In this document: positions 1-12,983 of the stretch, one piece after another
Layout of the letters: the number at the start of each line of letters is the position of its first letter
Position numbering within the stretch: the stretch's first letter is position 1
Source: Piper betle
Lineage: Eukaryota > Streptophyta > Magnoliopsida > Piperales > Piperaceae
Direction of reading: 5' to 3'
DNA length: 64,000 bases
Assembly: GCA_033002965.1 (NCBI GenBank)
Contig: JAURVB010000761.1
Coordinates: 67,001-131,000, forward strand
Notes under the pieces: model-generated
The model's input: the letters and a program-made list of their open reading frames with translations, nothing else
Databases searched by the model: none
What the model was told of the DNA's origin: nothing
Translations under genes and position numbers: made by a program

Positions 1-622
1 TTTAATAAAATACTATTTTAGGCAAAAGGTAATGAATGTGAGTTTCTTACTATAAAATAAAAAATCGACGTATAGTAAGGTGACATGCCTCCATTCACCA
101 TCTTAAGTGAGTTTTTAAATATGTACTTAAATTAAGTTTAGTGATTGTAAAGAACTACGCTTTTGAGGTGAAAACTTAGGTGAGATGAAAATCGCAGAGT
201 AAGGTAAAAAATGTTGGTTTCTTGTGGTACTTCTTAAATACTCTTTTAAAGGCTGAGTTGAGGTGAGGTGATAGTGGGAATATGAGTTTTTGAGATAAAA
301 TAGTGATGGTGAGGAAGAAAAGTATAGAAGATGGGTTCGTTTCTAGTTAAATGAATTTTTGAATATAAACTTAGGTAAGGTGATAATAGTTAAGTGGGTT
401 TTTGAGTAAAAACTTAGCTAAGATAAAGTGATTAAGGGGGAGTAAAGTGAAAAAGGTGAATTTCTTAATGACTTTTTCAATACGAGTTTAGCTGATGTAA
501 TGGTGGGAAGTGGGTCTTTGAGGTGGGATAATGATAAGAAGGTGAATTTTTTAGAATATTTGAAGGTTGGGGATGAATGCGGGTTTTTTAACGCACTTCT
601 TAAATGAATTTTTAAATACGAA
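1..622. repeat. Degenerate G-rich tandem-like repeat, left part
   Basis: The stretch is built from irregular repetitions of phrases such as AACTTAGGTGAGGTGA and TGGGTTTTTGAG, spaced about 60 to 120 bases apart. The same phrases resume at 1512-1670 after the hAT-type element, so that element split one original repeat block. The GGTGAGGTGAGG runs look telomere-like but have the wrong unit. No credible coding region is visible; the open frames here are short and lack family similarity. Confidence 0.5.
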
Positions 623-1511
623 ATTATGTACATGGTTGCATAAATCGGAATCGGAATCGGAATCGGTTTTCCCGTGAATCGGAATCGGAATCGGAATCGG
701 TCTGAATCGGCCAAGAATCGGTTCAGTTGAATCGGTCCAAATTAATTTAATCGGTCATATATAATAATTTGATAATTTATAATATAAATATATTAAAATT
801 GGATATTGATGTTATTTTGATATTATTCTGTTTATTATAGTTTATGATATTTTTTAAATATTTTTTAAGATTTTTTTAAAATTATTTAGAATTAATTATT
901 ATTTTTGACTCGTGTTAGACTCGAATCAACTTTTAATTACGAGAATGCCACCCTCCCCTCTCTCACCCATCGCGCGCCGCCGGCGGCCCGGTCGGACGAA
1001 CCGTCGGCCGGCGGAATCGAGGCGGAATCGCGGCGGAAGCGTCGGACGGTGGAAGGTGAGTTCGGAACGGGCGCAGCGTCGGACGGCGGTGGGGTGGTCG
1101 GAAGGTCGGGCGGAGCGTCGGGCGGCCGAATCGCGGCGGAATCGCGGCGGAATCGGGCGGAATGGCGGCGGAATCGGGCGGAAGCGCGGCGGAGGGCGGC
1201 GGAGCGAACGCGGCGGCGGAATCGGGGGGTTTAGGTTTTTTAATCGAAATTACCAATTTGCCCATGCTTAAATAATTTAATAAAAATTATACCTAGGGTA
1301 TTTTGGTAATTTCCTAAAAACCGATTCCGATTTAAATCGGCCGATTCCGATTCCGATTTAAATCGGTCGGAATCGGCCGAAAATCGCCGATTCCATACCC
1401 GATTCGGGGCCGACCGATTCGGCCCCGAAATCGGATCGGCATCGCGCCGATCCGATTTAAATCGGCCGATTCCGCACGGAATCGGCCGATTTTCTCAACC
1501 CTGATTATGTA
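623..1511. mobile_element. Non-autonomous hAT-type DNA transposon with 8 bp target duplication
   Basis: The element body is 631-1503 (873 bp). It is flanked by the perfect 8 bp direct repeat ATTATGTA at 623-630 and 1504-1511, the size that hAT transposases make. The ends CATGGTTGCATAAATCGG and, on the other strand, CAGGGTTGAGAAAATCGG match at 14 of 18 positions, which fits a hAT terminal inverted repeat. Subterminal zones are packed with AATCGG and its complement. The interior holds an AT-rich arm, a GACTCG dyad module at 906-946 and a GC-rich core at 960-1230. No transposase is encoded, so it must be mobilised in trans. The 100-codon frames in the GC core come from repeated GGCGGAATC and are not genes. 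Confidence 0.8.
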
Positions 1512-2949
1512 AGGTGTTGGGGAGGTAAACTTCTTGGTCAAGTGATGCAAAGAAATAAGTTTTTGAGGTGAGGTGAGGTTAGGTGAGGTGAAGTGGAAGA
1601 GGAAGGTGAATGTCTATTTTTTATTGTACACAAGTTTTTAAATATAAACTTAGGTGAAGTGATGAAGAGAGGGGGTGATCAACCTTTGTCAAAGAAACCC
1701 ACCTTTTTCACCTTTTGACAAAATAAAATTTATTTATTGTGTTTTTGTACATGTTTTCGAGTGGGTTTTTACTGTTTTATTAAGCGAATTCCTTTATCAC
1801 AAGGAGGTTTATATTGTCTCCTACCAAATGAAATCAACTTTTTTTTGTTTGTGGTTTTGTTAGTGAAACCCTACATGGACTCCACGTGCACCTATCAAGA
1901 AATAGTGTAATAGTGTACTTTTAACGAAAAAAAAGGGTTTTGCTAAAAATTCTTTAAATATATATATTTATAAGGTTTGTAAAAGTTTAATAGCCTTAAT
2001 AATAGACCATAAAAATTGTATCCACTATATGGTCTGAAGCCTTAAATTTTCACTAGTTTAGATTTTACGTCGGAGAGATAGACTCACTAGAATGATTGAT
2101 TTTTTTAATTGGCTGAATATCCTTGATTTTAATCAGTGTTCGATTTTACAACTCTTATATTAAAAATAGTTGATATACGCTACCGTCTAAGTGCGTGATT
2201 GATACAACAAGGTATTTGGTTGTGTTTATTTTGAGCCTTTGCCTTGAAAATTATTATAAATTATAAAATAACCTATGAGAAAGGTGTTTGATTAAAAGTT
2301 GGTAAAATATAAAATAGTAGAGGCACGGAAAAATACAATATTATAAAATAAGAAAGAGGGCTGACCTGACTTTATGTTTTTCAAACACCGGAATAAAATC
2401 ATTTATCATTCCAAATATTCATTTTACAAACCATATTCGGTCTGAGCTAGGTGCAATGCTTGAGTATTCGAGATCCTAACCAATTATAATCGCCCTTCTC
2501 AAGTTGAACTTATTTATCATCGAGTTATATTTTAAACCGAGTTAACTTCAAGCCAAATACAGGATAGCTATTTCATTGTTTATCTGTATTTTTTTTTCAA
2601 CATAATTGAAGAAAAAAATAGTCTGAAGGATGTAGTCAAATAGCTTGTTCGCGTACTAATCATTATATTGTCAGTATTATATAAAATTATCATTATCATA
2701 TGCTTTATTTATTATTCTTACATTTTATACAAATAATTATATAAAAAAACACATATAATATTGTTGTGGTTGTGGTCGTGTTCGTTTGGTTCGAGCGAAT
2801 TCGAGTTTCATCAAGCCCATTAAAATCAATCAAAGCCCATTCTTTTTGTATCCGGCCCACAAAATCAAAGCATTTGTGTTCGCCGGAGATTCGCCGGACA
2901 AAAAAAATATTCCCGGGGCGTCTTCACCGGCCGAGCCCAGCCGGAGAAG
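1512..2949. other. Intergenic stretch upstream of the rhomboid gene
   Basis: The first 160 bases continue the G-rich repeat. The rest is AT-rich with no recognisable gene. The last 200 bases become GC-richer and probably hold the promoter and 5' leader of the rhomboid gene, though no clear TATA box can be assigned. Confidence 0.4.
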
Positions 2950-5874
2950 ATGGCGCACTCTTGTGCCCTTCCTCCAACCCGTCTACTCGCCGGCGACAAT
3001 GGCCGTTCGCTCGTCTTCGTTCGTCTCCCCTGCAAACCTCCACTCTCGCGCTGTGTCCATCTCGGCTCTAAAACTTTGAAAAGTCGTCTCCCCGGAAAAA
3101 TGGCTTCTTTCGGCTCGAGGTGGCAACACTTTTGCCGGATGAGCTCCTCAGGTATATTGAGTTTTTGGGCACGCTTTGTTTGTATTGCTTACTTAGCTCA
3201 TGTAAGCCTTTATAAGCTGGTAGCAGATCGGAAATTGATGTAGTTTGAGATGTGGGAGATCCATAATTTGCTGGCTAGTTAGATTTTGGCTTTGATTGGC
3301 TCAATACGGATGAGTCACAAATTGATCAAAGTGGCAAAAAGTAATTGAATGGATTTAGTTTTGGGCAAGATGGCTGATAAATGGACCTGTAATTTGATGT
3401 TATCCTTTTGGAACTTTCATTTAAACTGTGCCATCTACAGCCTTATTATATTTTGAAAATACACAGCAGTTGTTTGCTTGGTTGTGCTTGATTTTCTTAC
3501 CGGCTATACCAATATTCCAATAGACCAAAAGAGTGACTATCTAAAATTCTACAGTTGTATGCTTTTTTCTTTTCCTTGGGTGCATTACGTTTCTTGTAAA
3601 AAATTCTTAAAAGCTTGAGTAGACCTTGTAATTTCTATTATTTTTGTAAGTGAATCAGAAAAGCTGACAGGATTCTATCTATGGTATAAATGCTTGAAGG
3701 GGTATCATCATGGTATAAATGTGGGATGAACTGGAGATCTTAAAGACCAGGAACAATTAAATGGATGAGCAAATCCCTTATGAGTTGCAAGCTATCACTT
3801 TAACAAGACATGACTTGTTGTTTTTAATTAAATTTCAGTTTCAAAAATTCAAAGTGAGAAGTAACCAAGATAGCTTTATTGGTTGGCTGCTAACTTGAAT
3901 AATGGTAGATCTCTTTAATGGCAATTGCATGTCACTGGTCTACTTTATGCACTAAGATTCTTTATGTCGAACTCTTGTTCATGTGTTTTTGAGGTAAGGT
4001 CTTGAATCATGTAGAAATAGTTTGCTTAAGCATTTCATAATTTTCCCAAAAGCCTAAGATAGATTCATTGTTAGTTAACCAACCCTTTGCTCGCATCAAT
4101 GACCGTTTTTAAAAAGCCAAGCTATGAAGGAGAGAAATTTTTTATGCAAACAAAGCCTGATGATTGAATATTCTTCTACTCAATTCAGTTTAAGATATGT
4201 GAATTTGATTCTGGTTTCTTAGATTTGACATCACAGCTAGAGTTTGGAAAGAAGAATAATGACAAACGTGTTAATGGGATATTCTGGATATTACTGCTTA
4301 ACCTTGGTGTGTAAGTTGCTGGTCACTGGCTTCTGTTATGATATATTTCTCTTTTACTTACCTTTCGATTATATATCTCCTTTTACACGAACTTAATATG
4401 ACTGCTTCACATGACCACATTTTTGACAGCTGTGAGAAATCAAAGCATTGTATTTATATCATGCCCGGCCTACCTGGTTCCAGTTTATCACTGCTACATT
4501 TTGCCATGCTAGTTGGTGCGTCCTCTATCAGTAGACATCTTCTTCTTTTTCCACTTCTGATGCCCTAAGTCCATTGGGGATATGGATCCTAAACTAGGGT
4601 CAATGTGATTACAAATGGCAAACGTTGCTGGCTGGATGCCCTTCCCTCCTCCTTTGTCCTCTGTCATTGGATATGCTTCAAGAAAAAGAAAAGCCTGATA
4701 TAAATAATCTAAAAATTTGAAGGTGAAGATATTCCTTCATCCTGGGTTTTCTCAAGCCTATAGTAAATTTTTTTTTGCATCTTGTTGTGCCCTCCCTTTC
4801 CGTTCTTTCTTTCTTTTGAAAACACATTACAATAATTTTTTATTTAAATCAAAGTGTTTGGTTCCAATTGATTCCTAACTCTACCGGACTCTGAATGTTC
4901 TATGTTTGATTTATGGATGCAGGAACCACCTTTCTGGCAACCTTGTTTTCCTCTATATATTTGGTTAGCTTTTAAATAGCATTTTTCAACTAATAGTTTA
5001 TTTTCCTCCCCACTTGGAAGTTGTACAAGCAGTATTTATTTCACTTTATTTTGTTCCCTTCCAACAGGAAAGCTTGTTGAGGAGGAAGAAGGAAGTTTCG
5101 GTTTGTGGGTTTCATACATTCTAACTGGTACTGGGGCAAACCTTGTTTCGTGGTTGGTCCTCCCACGTAATGCAGTTTCTGTTGGAGCCTCTGGTGCTGT
5201 CTTTGGACTTTTTGCCATTAGCGTCCTTGTGAAGGTATTAATAGTTGTTGTTACTAACTGATATCTGTCATGAAAACAGCTGCATGATTGTTAGTTTGGT
5301 TAGCAGATTCGATGGAACTGGAGAAAGATACTTGAGGTGCTTATACTCGGCCAATTTGTGATTCAGAGGGTCAGTGTTTCTATTACTCTTTTGAATTGTT
5401 TATGTCATAAGAATCTTTAAAATCTTAACATTCTTCTCAACACCTAAATGCTAATGACCTCATAATTGGGAATCAGTGGGTTTTAGAAGACCTCGGAGTT
5501 ATCCAAGAACTGATTTGCTGTTTGATAGAATTGACCTTGTTTGTTTCATTCATTACCATACACCAAAACCTTAAGGTTTGGTTGAGTATTGGACGTTCAA
5601 ATTCCACCTTCTCCCTCCTTTTTAAGAGTACTGCATAAATTATAATATAATCTTTTTTCTCATGTTTGTTACTCAGTTCTTGTACCTTACCATTGGCAAT
5701 TAGGTGATGGAAGCAGCTCAAGCTTCCGCGGCACTATCAGGCACAAGTTTTGCATTGCAAAATGTTAATCACATTGCACATTTGTCTGGAGCCCTCATCG
5801 GCATTTCTCTCATATGGCTTCTCCCATCATTGGACCAAGAGGCATCGTCTTCAATCAAGAAAAACGAAAGATAA
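2950..5874 (+). CDS. RBL11: Plastid rhomboid-like protease, RBL11-like
   Basis: Intramembrane serine protease of the plastid rhomboid group (RBL10/RBL11 type), expected in the chloroplast inner envelope. Exons: 2950-3151, 4223-4310, about 4430-4515, 4923-4963, 5068-5234, 5307-5369, 5704-5874, all with GT-AG borders; phases agree except into exon 3. Exon 1 encodes a Ser/Arg-rich leader that fits a transit peptide, so the ATG at 2950 is the best start. Exon 5 carries GASGAVFG with the catalytic serine; exon 7 carries HIAHLSG with the catalytic histidine, so the Ser-His dyad is intact. Conserved blocks IKALYLYH, TATFCHASW, GKLVEEEEG and VLVK identify the family. Problem: in exon 3 the good frame runs into TGA at 4433-4435 just before IKALYLYH, and the usual VADHFFQV segment sits in another frame upstream. 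Splicing 4306 to 4437 would restore the frame but drop about nine residues. It is either a decayed exon or a sequence error. Confidence 0.85.
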
Positions 5875-6589
5875 TTACAAACGAAACAACAAACTCCGCA
5901 AAGATAAATCTTTTTGCACAAGTTTCCAATATCTCTGATTCTGGGAAAAACATAAATGTCTTCTGGGTACGACTACTATTGTCAGGGACTCGGATTGCCA
6001 ACCAAGCTGACCGTAGGGAGGATTTATGTGCAACTGGGTGCCTCTATAGAAATTCCAGTAAACTTTTTACTTCTATAATCTGATGAAACAAATTTACATG
6101 CTATGAAGTTAACATATTATGTGCATATAAATGCATGCAAATACAAACAAAGACCTTTGAGTTTAGACACCCGTATTGTTTTTATCATAAAAAATGACTT
6201 TTTGTTCATAGAATTGGCATTAGAGATGTCTGGAACAAAATATAAGCATGATATGTAATCATAGAAAGATGTCACCTAATCATCTGTAGAAGTTTTTCAT
6301 ATTAAGTTGGTACAAGAATCCTACTAGATTCCAAAGATTTGAGCTAATTCACTTTACTCCAATCCAATGTTAATCAAACTTAAAATTTCAAGGGTTTTGA
6401 ATTAGGGAACGCAAATACAAGTGAATCCGAAATTCCAACAACAATTATCCGTCGATCTTGACAAACTCACCCTTCTATTTAGTACAAAAACCTAAAAAAC
6501 GAAAAAAGAACCTACCACCTGCATCTGTAACATCTATTAACCGAGTTGTTTAGAGTAGCACATTAAATATAAGACAACTAAATAAATAA

Positions 6590-6629
<40 letters not shown>

Positions 6630-6844
6630 GATTGAACTTATTTATTATTAAAATTTCAAAATGTTTATTATAAATATTTAATGAGTGGGGTATTAGGGCC
6701 AATGTAGAGGTATTAGAGCTGATCATCATTCTAGCACCAACATCTACTGGGCAATTTATGCGTACGAGCACCATTCCCCTTGTCCTCGTTCAGGCCTACG
6801 ATCGGAAAAGTTGTTCACCGGTTAACCGGCGGCAAGGAGTTGGG
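5875..6844. other. 3' flank of rhomboid gene and intergenic DNA with (TA)n
   Basis: AT-rich sequence without a gene. It includes an alternating TA run at about 6594-6626. The final 100 bases turn GC-richer and form the 5' leader of the Mpv17-like gene. Confidence 0.4.
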
Positions 6845-9593
6845 ATGCTGGTGAGGCCGTGGAGGTGGTACCAGACGTGTCTGCCCCTGCACCCGGTGAA
6901 GACGCAGGTGATCGATCAGCTCCGTCATCTTGCGGGGCGTCGGCAATGTCGCCGCCCAGTCCATCACCCGCTCCTTCACGCCTCCTCCCGCCGATAAAGT
7001 AACCTCCTTTATCCTTTTTCTGATTCTGTTGCGCTTTTTTTCTCTTCGCAATGTTGGATTGAAAGTGGGATCCTTTATTCTTCATGATTCTTTGTGTAGA
7101 TTCCGAATCAGTAGTGCTGATACCCTTGGAAAGTATTTGATGTTTTGATTAGTGGTTCTGCTGTTATCTCGATGATAAATCTGATTACTTATTTTAGTTG
7201 CATGATTTTTTGTGTTTCTCATTCATATTTAGTAGTATAATACAAAAGAATTTTTTGATTTATGATAATTTGATGATTGATGATTCTTATGAGGCAACTC
7301 CTTGTAATTGGATATTCGATGTTAATATTTTGGTTTTGCGTGATGAAAATCCTGAAAAAGGAACTATTTTAGATGTAATTGTGGAAATGTTATGATAAAT
7401 CTGATTACTTTTTTAGTTGCATATGATTTTTGGTTTCCTAATGTCGTTTTTCACTTGGTTCATTTAGTTGTAGTACAGAAGCATTTTTCTGATTTATAAT
7501 TTTTTTATGGTTACAAATGTTATGATGAAAATCCTGTATAGAAATTGTTGTCAACGTATTTAGACGATATTCTGGTTTTGCATCATGGAAGTTCTGAAGA
7601 AGGAAGTATTTTGGCGCAGCTAGTGGAAATATTATGATAATCTGATTGGCTTTTTAGTTTCATTATTTTTAAATTTGTATATGTAGATTTTCGCTGGAAG
7701 ATCTAATGATATGTAGTTGTAATACAGGAGCATTTTACTCATTTATGATGTTCTGGGGATTTATGGCTTTTTTGATAAAAATCCCAAATATGAAGTGTAG
7801 TCAATATATTTTGATGTTAATATTCTGGCTTTGCGTTATGAAGATCCTTAAATTAAACTATTCTATGTGTTTTATGCATGTATGGAAAGGAAATAGTGAA
7901 TTTTTTGTGTAATTAGTGGAAATATATAGTTGGATTTAATTAATTTCGTTAAGAGTGGTCAACGAAATTTTTATTTTCATTGCCTTTTGATTCAGAAGCA
8001 TTTTATCAATCCATGAAATTTTGATGATTAATTTCCTTGCGATGAAAATCTTAGAAATGGTTGACATATTTTGATGTTCATCTACTTTTTTCACGATGAT
8101 AATCCTGAAGAAGGAACTATTTTACGTGTTATATGCATACGTTGAAAGAGAATATTGAATTCTTTTCTTGTGGCAAGTAGGAATATAATAGTTGGATTTA
8201 ATTAATTTCATTAGTTGTTGCTGAGAAAATTTTACTTTTCATTAAACGGGAAAATAATGAAACCCTAGAGATAGACAAGAAGAGGGTGCTGATCGCAAGC
8301 ATGTTTGGATTTGGATTTGGATTTGTTGGGCCTATCGGAAATTTTTGGTAAGTACCTGTCCTTAAGTTCATATTGTACGTAGAGAAGTCTGTTCACAATC
8401 GTTTGACTGTAACTGAGGATTCATTTTTAGCTTTTAGTTGTACCTCTTGTGTCACTTGAAAGTTGAAAAGGTTAATGTGCTTAGTTTGGAGCAATGGAAA
8501 TCTAAGAAGTACCTTTGGTAACAAATATCTTATTCACTCAGTTGAATAAACAAATGCGGCTGGCTGTAAATATCCAAAGTGGAAATGTTTTGCATCTGGA
8601 TTGGCAGTTGTGTTTCATTTTAAGGTTGTATGTGGTGATGACAAATAAATGAGCACGTAATTGAATGTGTCATATGTATCCTGCAGATAAGATAAAATAG
8701 AGAAAATTGACATGGTGAAGGAGTGAGCCTTAGGGTACGGCATGTCTTTGCTTGAGGAATTTATATATTTGAACTTATTCTGACAGTGTTTTGTGTGTGC
8801 CAACATTTTGAGAGTTGAGATTGTATTTATCATAGCTGATAATCGATTTCAGCTAATCAATTAATAATATTTATCATTTTGATCAAATATAATACTTGAA
8901 AACTCAGACAAAGAAATGGATTCGGAATATACATATTTTAAGTTCAGTGGTATATTTGCTTTCTTCCCCCTAGGTTGTGTGCTATGATGTAATTGATGTT
9001 AACATTTTTATAAATATAAAAACTGGATCATATTTCATATGTACAATGGTAATTTTCTTTTAACTACATTTATCCGAGTTCAATGGCCTGCACATTACTG
9101 AATCTTTGTTATATATTTGCTTTGGTTAATATATATATTCTACTCTCACCAATACCATTGGTTGTGTAATGGGTTCTTCAAAAACAAAACAAGTGGAGAA
9201 GTCCACTGACTATCTTCATTCAATCTGTTGGTTTTTAAGGTACGAAGGCCTGGATAAATTCTTTAAACAGAAGCTGAAACTACAACCTAAGTCAGCCCGG
9301 TTTGTGGCAGCAAAAGTGGCACTTGACGAACTAATTTTCGGGCCACTGGATTTACTCGTGTTCTTTTCATACATGGGATTTTCCACTGGGAAGAGTCCCG
9401 ATCAGGTGAAAGAAGATGTCAAGAGAGATTTCATCCCTGCATTTGTTCTAGAGGGAGGAATATGGCCAATTGTGCAGGTCCCAAAGTTCCGGTGCCATAT
9501 CAACTTCTTTATGAAAATATATTTTGTTTGTTGGACAGTGCTTTTTTGTCATGGCTTGAACAGCAACAGGATAATGGTTTACATCTTTGTTAG
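6845..9593 (+). CDS. Mpv17/PMP22 family organelle membrane protein
   Basis: Small four-helix membrane protein of the Mpv17/PMP22 family, found in peroxisomal, mitochondrial or plastid membranes of plants. Exons: 6845-6998 (RPWRWYQTCLPLHPVKTQV, then GNVAAQSITRSF), 8271-8347 (ASMFGFGF, then VGPIGNFW) and 9240-9593 (YEGLDKFF, RFVAAKVALDELIFGP, DFIPAFVLEGGIWP, then LLYENIFC, DSAFLSWLEQQ). Two frame breaks interrupt it. A duplicated GATC at 6910-6917 adds four bases in exon 1, and one base, probably a G, is missing near 9490 between KFR and VPYQLLY. With both corrected, the splice phases close exactly. The stop at 9591 gives a C-terminus shorter than usual. Exon 2 has an extra GF (6 bp tandem duplication). 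Intron 1 contains a tandem repeat array. The family is certain; the organelle is not. Confidence 0.83.
7165..8225. repeat. Tandem repeat array inside intron 1 of the Mpv17-like gene
   Basis: About five degenerate units of roughly 180 to 260 bp recur. Landmarks are GATAAATCTGATTACTT near 7170 and 7394 with a variant near 7637, and GATGAAAATCCTG-like blocks near 7340, 7522, 7586, 7838 and 8095. Units vary by substitutions and small indels. Several short open frames lie in it, but they are frame-shifted between units and are not conserved, so the array is non-coding. Confidence 0.6.
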
Positions 9594-10197
9594 CTATGGA
9601 AGAACAAAATGGCCGGGGCAGATTAATAAACTTTTTCCCCTGCCATCTCTTGACAAACATTACCCTTCCAGAACTCGATAACAATTTGAAGCAAGATTGG
9701 AGCAGATTACCCTTGCATTTTATTTAATTCATTGGCGATCTCAACAATTTGAGATTTCAAAAAAGTTCATGTTCCCGTTCATCTTTGGATTGCTCAAAAT
9801 AACTTAGTACAGGAGACAGTTGAAATCGACATCAGAATTGCTATCGTTGATACTTTTTTCTGGGTCAAATTGGGGAGCCCGAGTTAATAATTTGAAGCAA
9901 TTTAACCTTGGATGCAACCAAGAACAATGCACATTTTGTTAGCTAATTTCAACCCATTTGGTAAAGCAACGGCCGAGTCAAAAATATGCAGTAGATAGTG
10001 ATATGATGATATTAACAATTGATACCCATCATGTTTTGCAGCAATGAAGAGAGGAAAAATAAACTAAAAGAAGTGCGTATAATATGAAAGGTTCAAAGTT
10101 CAATTGTGTAACCCCAGACTCAGATAGATAACCACCACAAAGATTAAGGTAATGTTACAAGCATCAAGAAAGCCTTGCCACCATTTTGAAATTTGCT
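9594..10197. other. Convergent intergenic space
   Basis: This 604-base gap lies between the 3' ends of the Mpv17-like gene (+) and the Rab7 gene (-). It should hold both 3' untranslated regions. No further gene or repeat is visible. Confidence 0.5.
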
Positions 10198-11740
10198 TTA
10201 ACATTCGCAACCCGAAGAACTCCTCTGTTGTTGTCTGCCTGCCACGTCTATTGTGTCGGGAAGGTATCTAACATACGTAAAAATAGTCATGAATTATCTT
10301 CCTTCAAAGTCTTATAGGTAAATTAAGCAAAGAGGAATATTAGTTTGTAAAAGTATTGCTATTACTGACTCATAAATGGATAATGAAGCAAACAAGAATG
10401 CAAAAGCAAGATATTACCCTGAACTTAATAGGGATTACAACAACAGCAAAAAGATCTATAAACCATAAGTGCTAACAACTAAGCTGCGTGTACAGAGAAA
10501 TATTGGAACCAGAAAGAACAGATCTAAACAGCAAAAATCATATTATTTCCACTTCTATATTCTGATCTGGCGTCCCTGAATTCCTCTATGAACCACAGAA
10601 GGAACCATATAAAATAAAGAAGGTAATTAGCAGCGCTAGGCGATCTAACTCAAGACCAATTAAAATTGTAAAGAGCACCTCTAGCTAGAGCAGCCATAAT
10701 TTTGAAATTTGATCCAATAATCCCAAAGTCTTCCATTTATTAAACAATGTAATAAAACTAAAGTTCACTATTTTGATGAGGCCACTTTTAATCATCATGC
10801 ACCCAAAAAGAGGGAAGCCCAATGTGAATTCAGATAGACTGCAGTGGTTACTAACTATAGTATAAGACCTATATGGGGACCTCAGAGTTGGCAAAATTAA
10901 ACTGGGGCACCAACTACCTAGTGGATGTCTTGCCAAACTCAACTAATTTATAACATTCTAACTTCATATCCTTGCGATGTTCAGTAGAGGAATCAAACTA
11001 TAAGGAGGATAACATACATTTCTTCTTCAGGCTCATTCTTCAAAGCATTTTTTGCTATGCATTGGAATGCTGCTTCCACATTATAACCATCTTTGGCAGA
11101 TGTTTCAAAGTATGGAATGTCACCCTTGGATGCACACCAAGACTTTGCTTTCTTTTCCGATACCTGGCCAATAGAAAAGGAATTACTGTCTTCAACCAAA
11201 AGGCAACAACACACAGCAAAAAATCATAAAAAAATCAACTAATCTCGTGAAAGTGCATGAAAATTTAATGATCAGATACACATCTTCCAAGTAAGAAATG
11301 ATGTATTTAACAAAGAAAAATATGAAAAAAATATGAAGCCTGAAAGGATTGAAAGTGTGCTTTTTGTAAAAATACTCACCACTCGACTGTTGCCACCATC
11401 TACATCAATCTTGTTTCCCAGTACAACAAACGGAAAGTTCTCAGGATCTGAAGGACTTGCCTAAAATCAATAAGAATGAAATCAATTTTGATGCCACATA
11501 GGTAATTTACGAACTCAACATGTATAATTACCTGAATCAGGAATTCTTCACGCCAGTTATTAAGATTTTCGAATGACTTTGCCACATTTACATCATGAAC
11601 CAGAACACAGCAGTCTGCACCTCTATAAAAAGCCACCCCAAGGCTTTGAAATCTTTCCTGACCAGCAGTATCCCATATCTGGAAGTCAATTGCAGCCAAA
11701 ACATGAATTAAATGAATATGAAAAATAAACGTCATTCATG

Positions 11741-11771
<31 letters not shown>

Positions 11772-12983
11772 TGACGGTGAGTAAGGCTGTTAAAAAAATA
11801 TTTACACAACACCTTTCAGAGCATGATGCCAGCCTGATTCAAAGAAGAATGAGCTAACTCACAAAATCCAAACATTCTAATTGTTGCTGATTCAAATTTT
11901 AATAATCCAGTTGGGTAATTTTGACTACCACTTTTCAGAACTCATAATTCATACATACTACACCAAACAGTACTTTCTTGTAGAAAGGCTTCGAGCCTAG
12001 AAATACCAAGGCAATGGAGAGGTACCATTGCTTGATGAGTTATGGCCATCTTATCAACAATATTGTATATATCAATACTTCTAAATTCTTCTAGACAGAA
12101 GACGCGATAAGACTACAGATGTAAAGACTGCTCTGACGAAACACTAGATTGGTTCACTCAAAACAGCCCTGAGCTCAGTTTAAACAAAGTTAAAAAAATG
12201 GCATAGAAACCACAGATTAGTTATGACCTTAAACACAGCATATACAATGTTAAACAGTAACATATACCATGGCGCCATTAAAATCACCTTCATTGAACAG
12301 ATTTTTTTCTAAAAATAGTAATATTCCATTAAAGCTACTTATCAATATGGCCAAAAGAGAATCAGCATATAACATGAAAGGTTGACCACGAAAAGTACGC
12401 TTCAAATGAAAATTTAGCTTCAAAAACCAACCTGCAAAGTGAACAACCTGTCTTCAAATTGTACCTCCTTTGTCAAAAAATCTGCCCCAATGGTAGCTTT
12501 GTACTGATTGCTAAACTTCCGATTTACATATCTAATCACAACACAGTTAAGGCTAACAAAAACATCTTCTCATTCCATCCCTTTTCCATATAACAAAAAC
12601 GTAACCATTGAATCATTTTTAAAAAATGCAGAGAAATGGATACTGATTCATCAGAGACGTCTTCCCCACCCTACCAAAATAAACACCAACCAAAAACCAC
12701 AAAATTTTGAATCAAGTCAGAATCTTTCCACAAAAAAGCTACACACAACAACAAATTAGCCTCCAAAGATAAATACAACAACAAACAAATCCAATATCAA
12801 AGAAAATTCAACATGGGCACATCAAAGAACCCATTTTTACGTCAGAATTCAACCACATATCCACACAAAAACATGAAATTAACCAAAATAACCCAAAAAA
12901 AGAAGCAAAAATAATTTTAAAAAAGCGAACCCGCTGTCTCCGAGAATGATGACCTTGAGAAGAACCCGCCTACGAGACGCCAT
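10198..12983 (-). CDS. RABG3: Rab7-type small GTPase, RABG3 subfamily
   Basis: Late-endosome and vacuole (tonoplast) Rab GTPase that recruits tethering factors for vacuolar fusion. Exons on the minus strand: 12983-12931, 12670-12644, 12531-12432, 11678-11532, 11460-11380, 11163-11018, 10267-10198. Every splice phase is consistent and the total is 207 codons plus stop, the normal family length. The start [18 protein letters not shown] is typical. Exon 2 is a 27-base microexon carrying the P-loop VGKTSLMNQ. Later landmarks are YKATIGADF (effector loop), WDTAGQE (G3), GNKID (G4), ETSAK (G5) and a C-terminal GCEC, the CXC site for double geranylgeranylation. Exon 6 is best ended at AT before GTATGT, giving [12 protein letters not shown]. 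It is the only complete gene in the window with no frame break. A (TA)n run lies in the intron at about 11737-11771. Confidence 0.95.

Noticed and set aside
1..1670. GGTGAGGTGAGG and TTAGGTGAGG runs suggesting interstitial telomere
   Set aside because: The plant telomere unit is TTTAGGG; these runs have a different, irregular unit.
12540..12983. Rab7 seemed to lack its P-loop between exon 1 and the YVNRKF exon
   Set aside because: A 27-base microexon at 12644-12670 supplies VGKTSLMNQ in correct phase.
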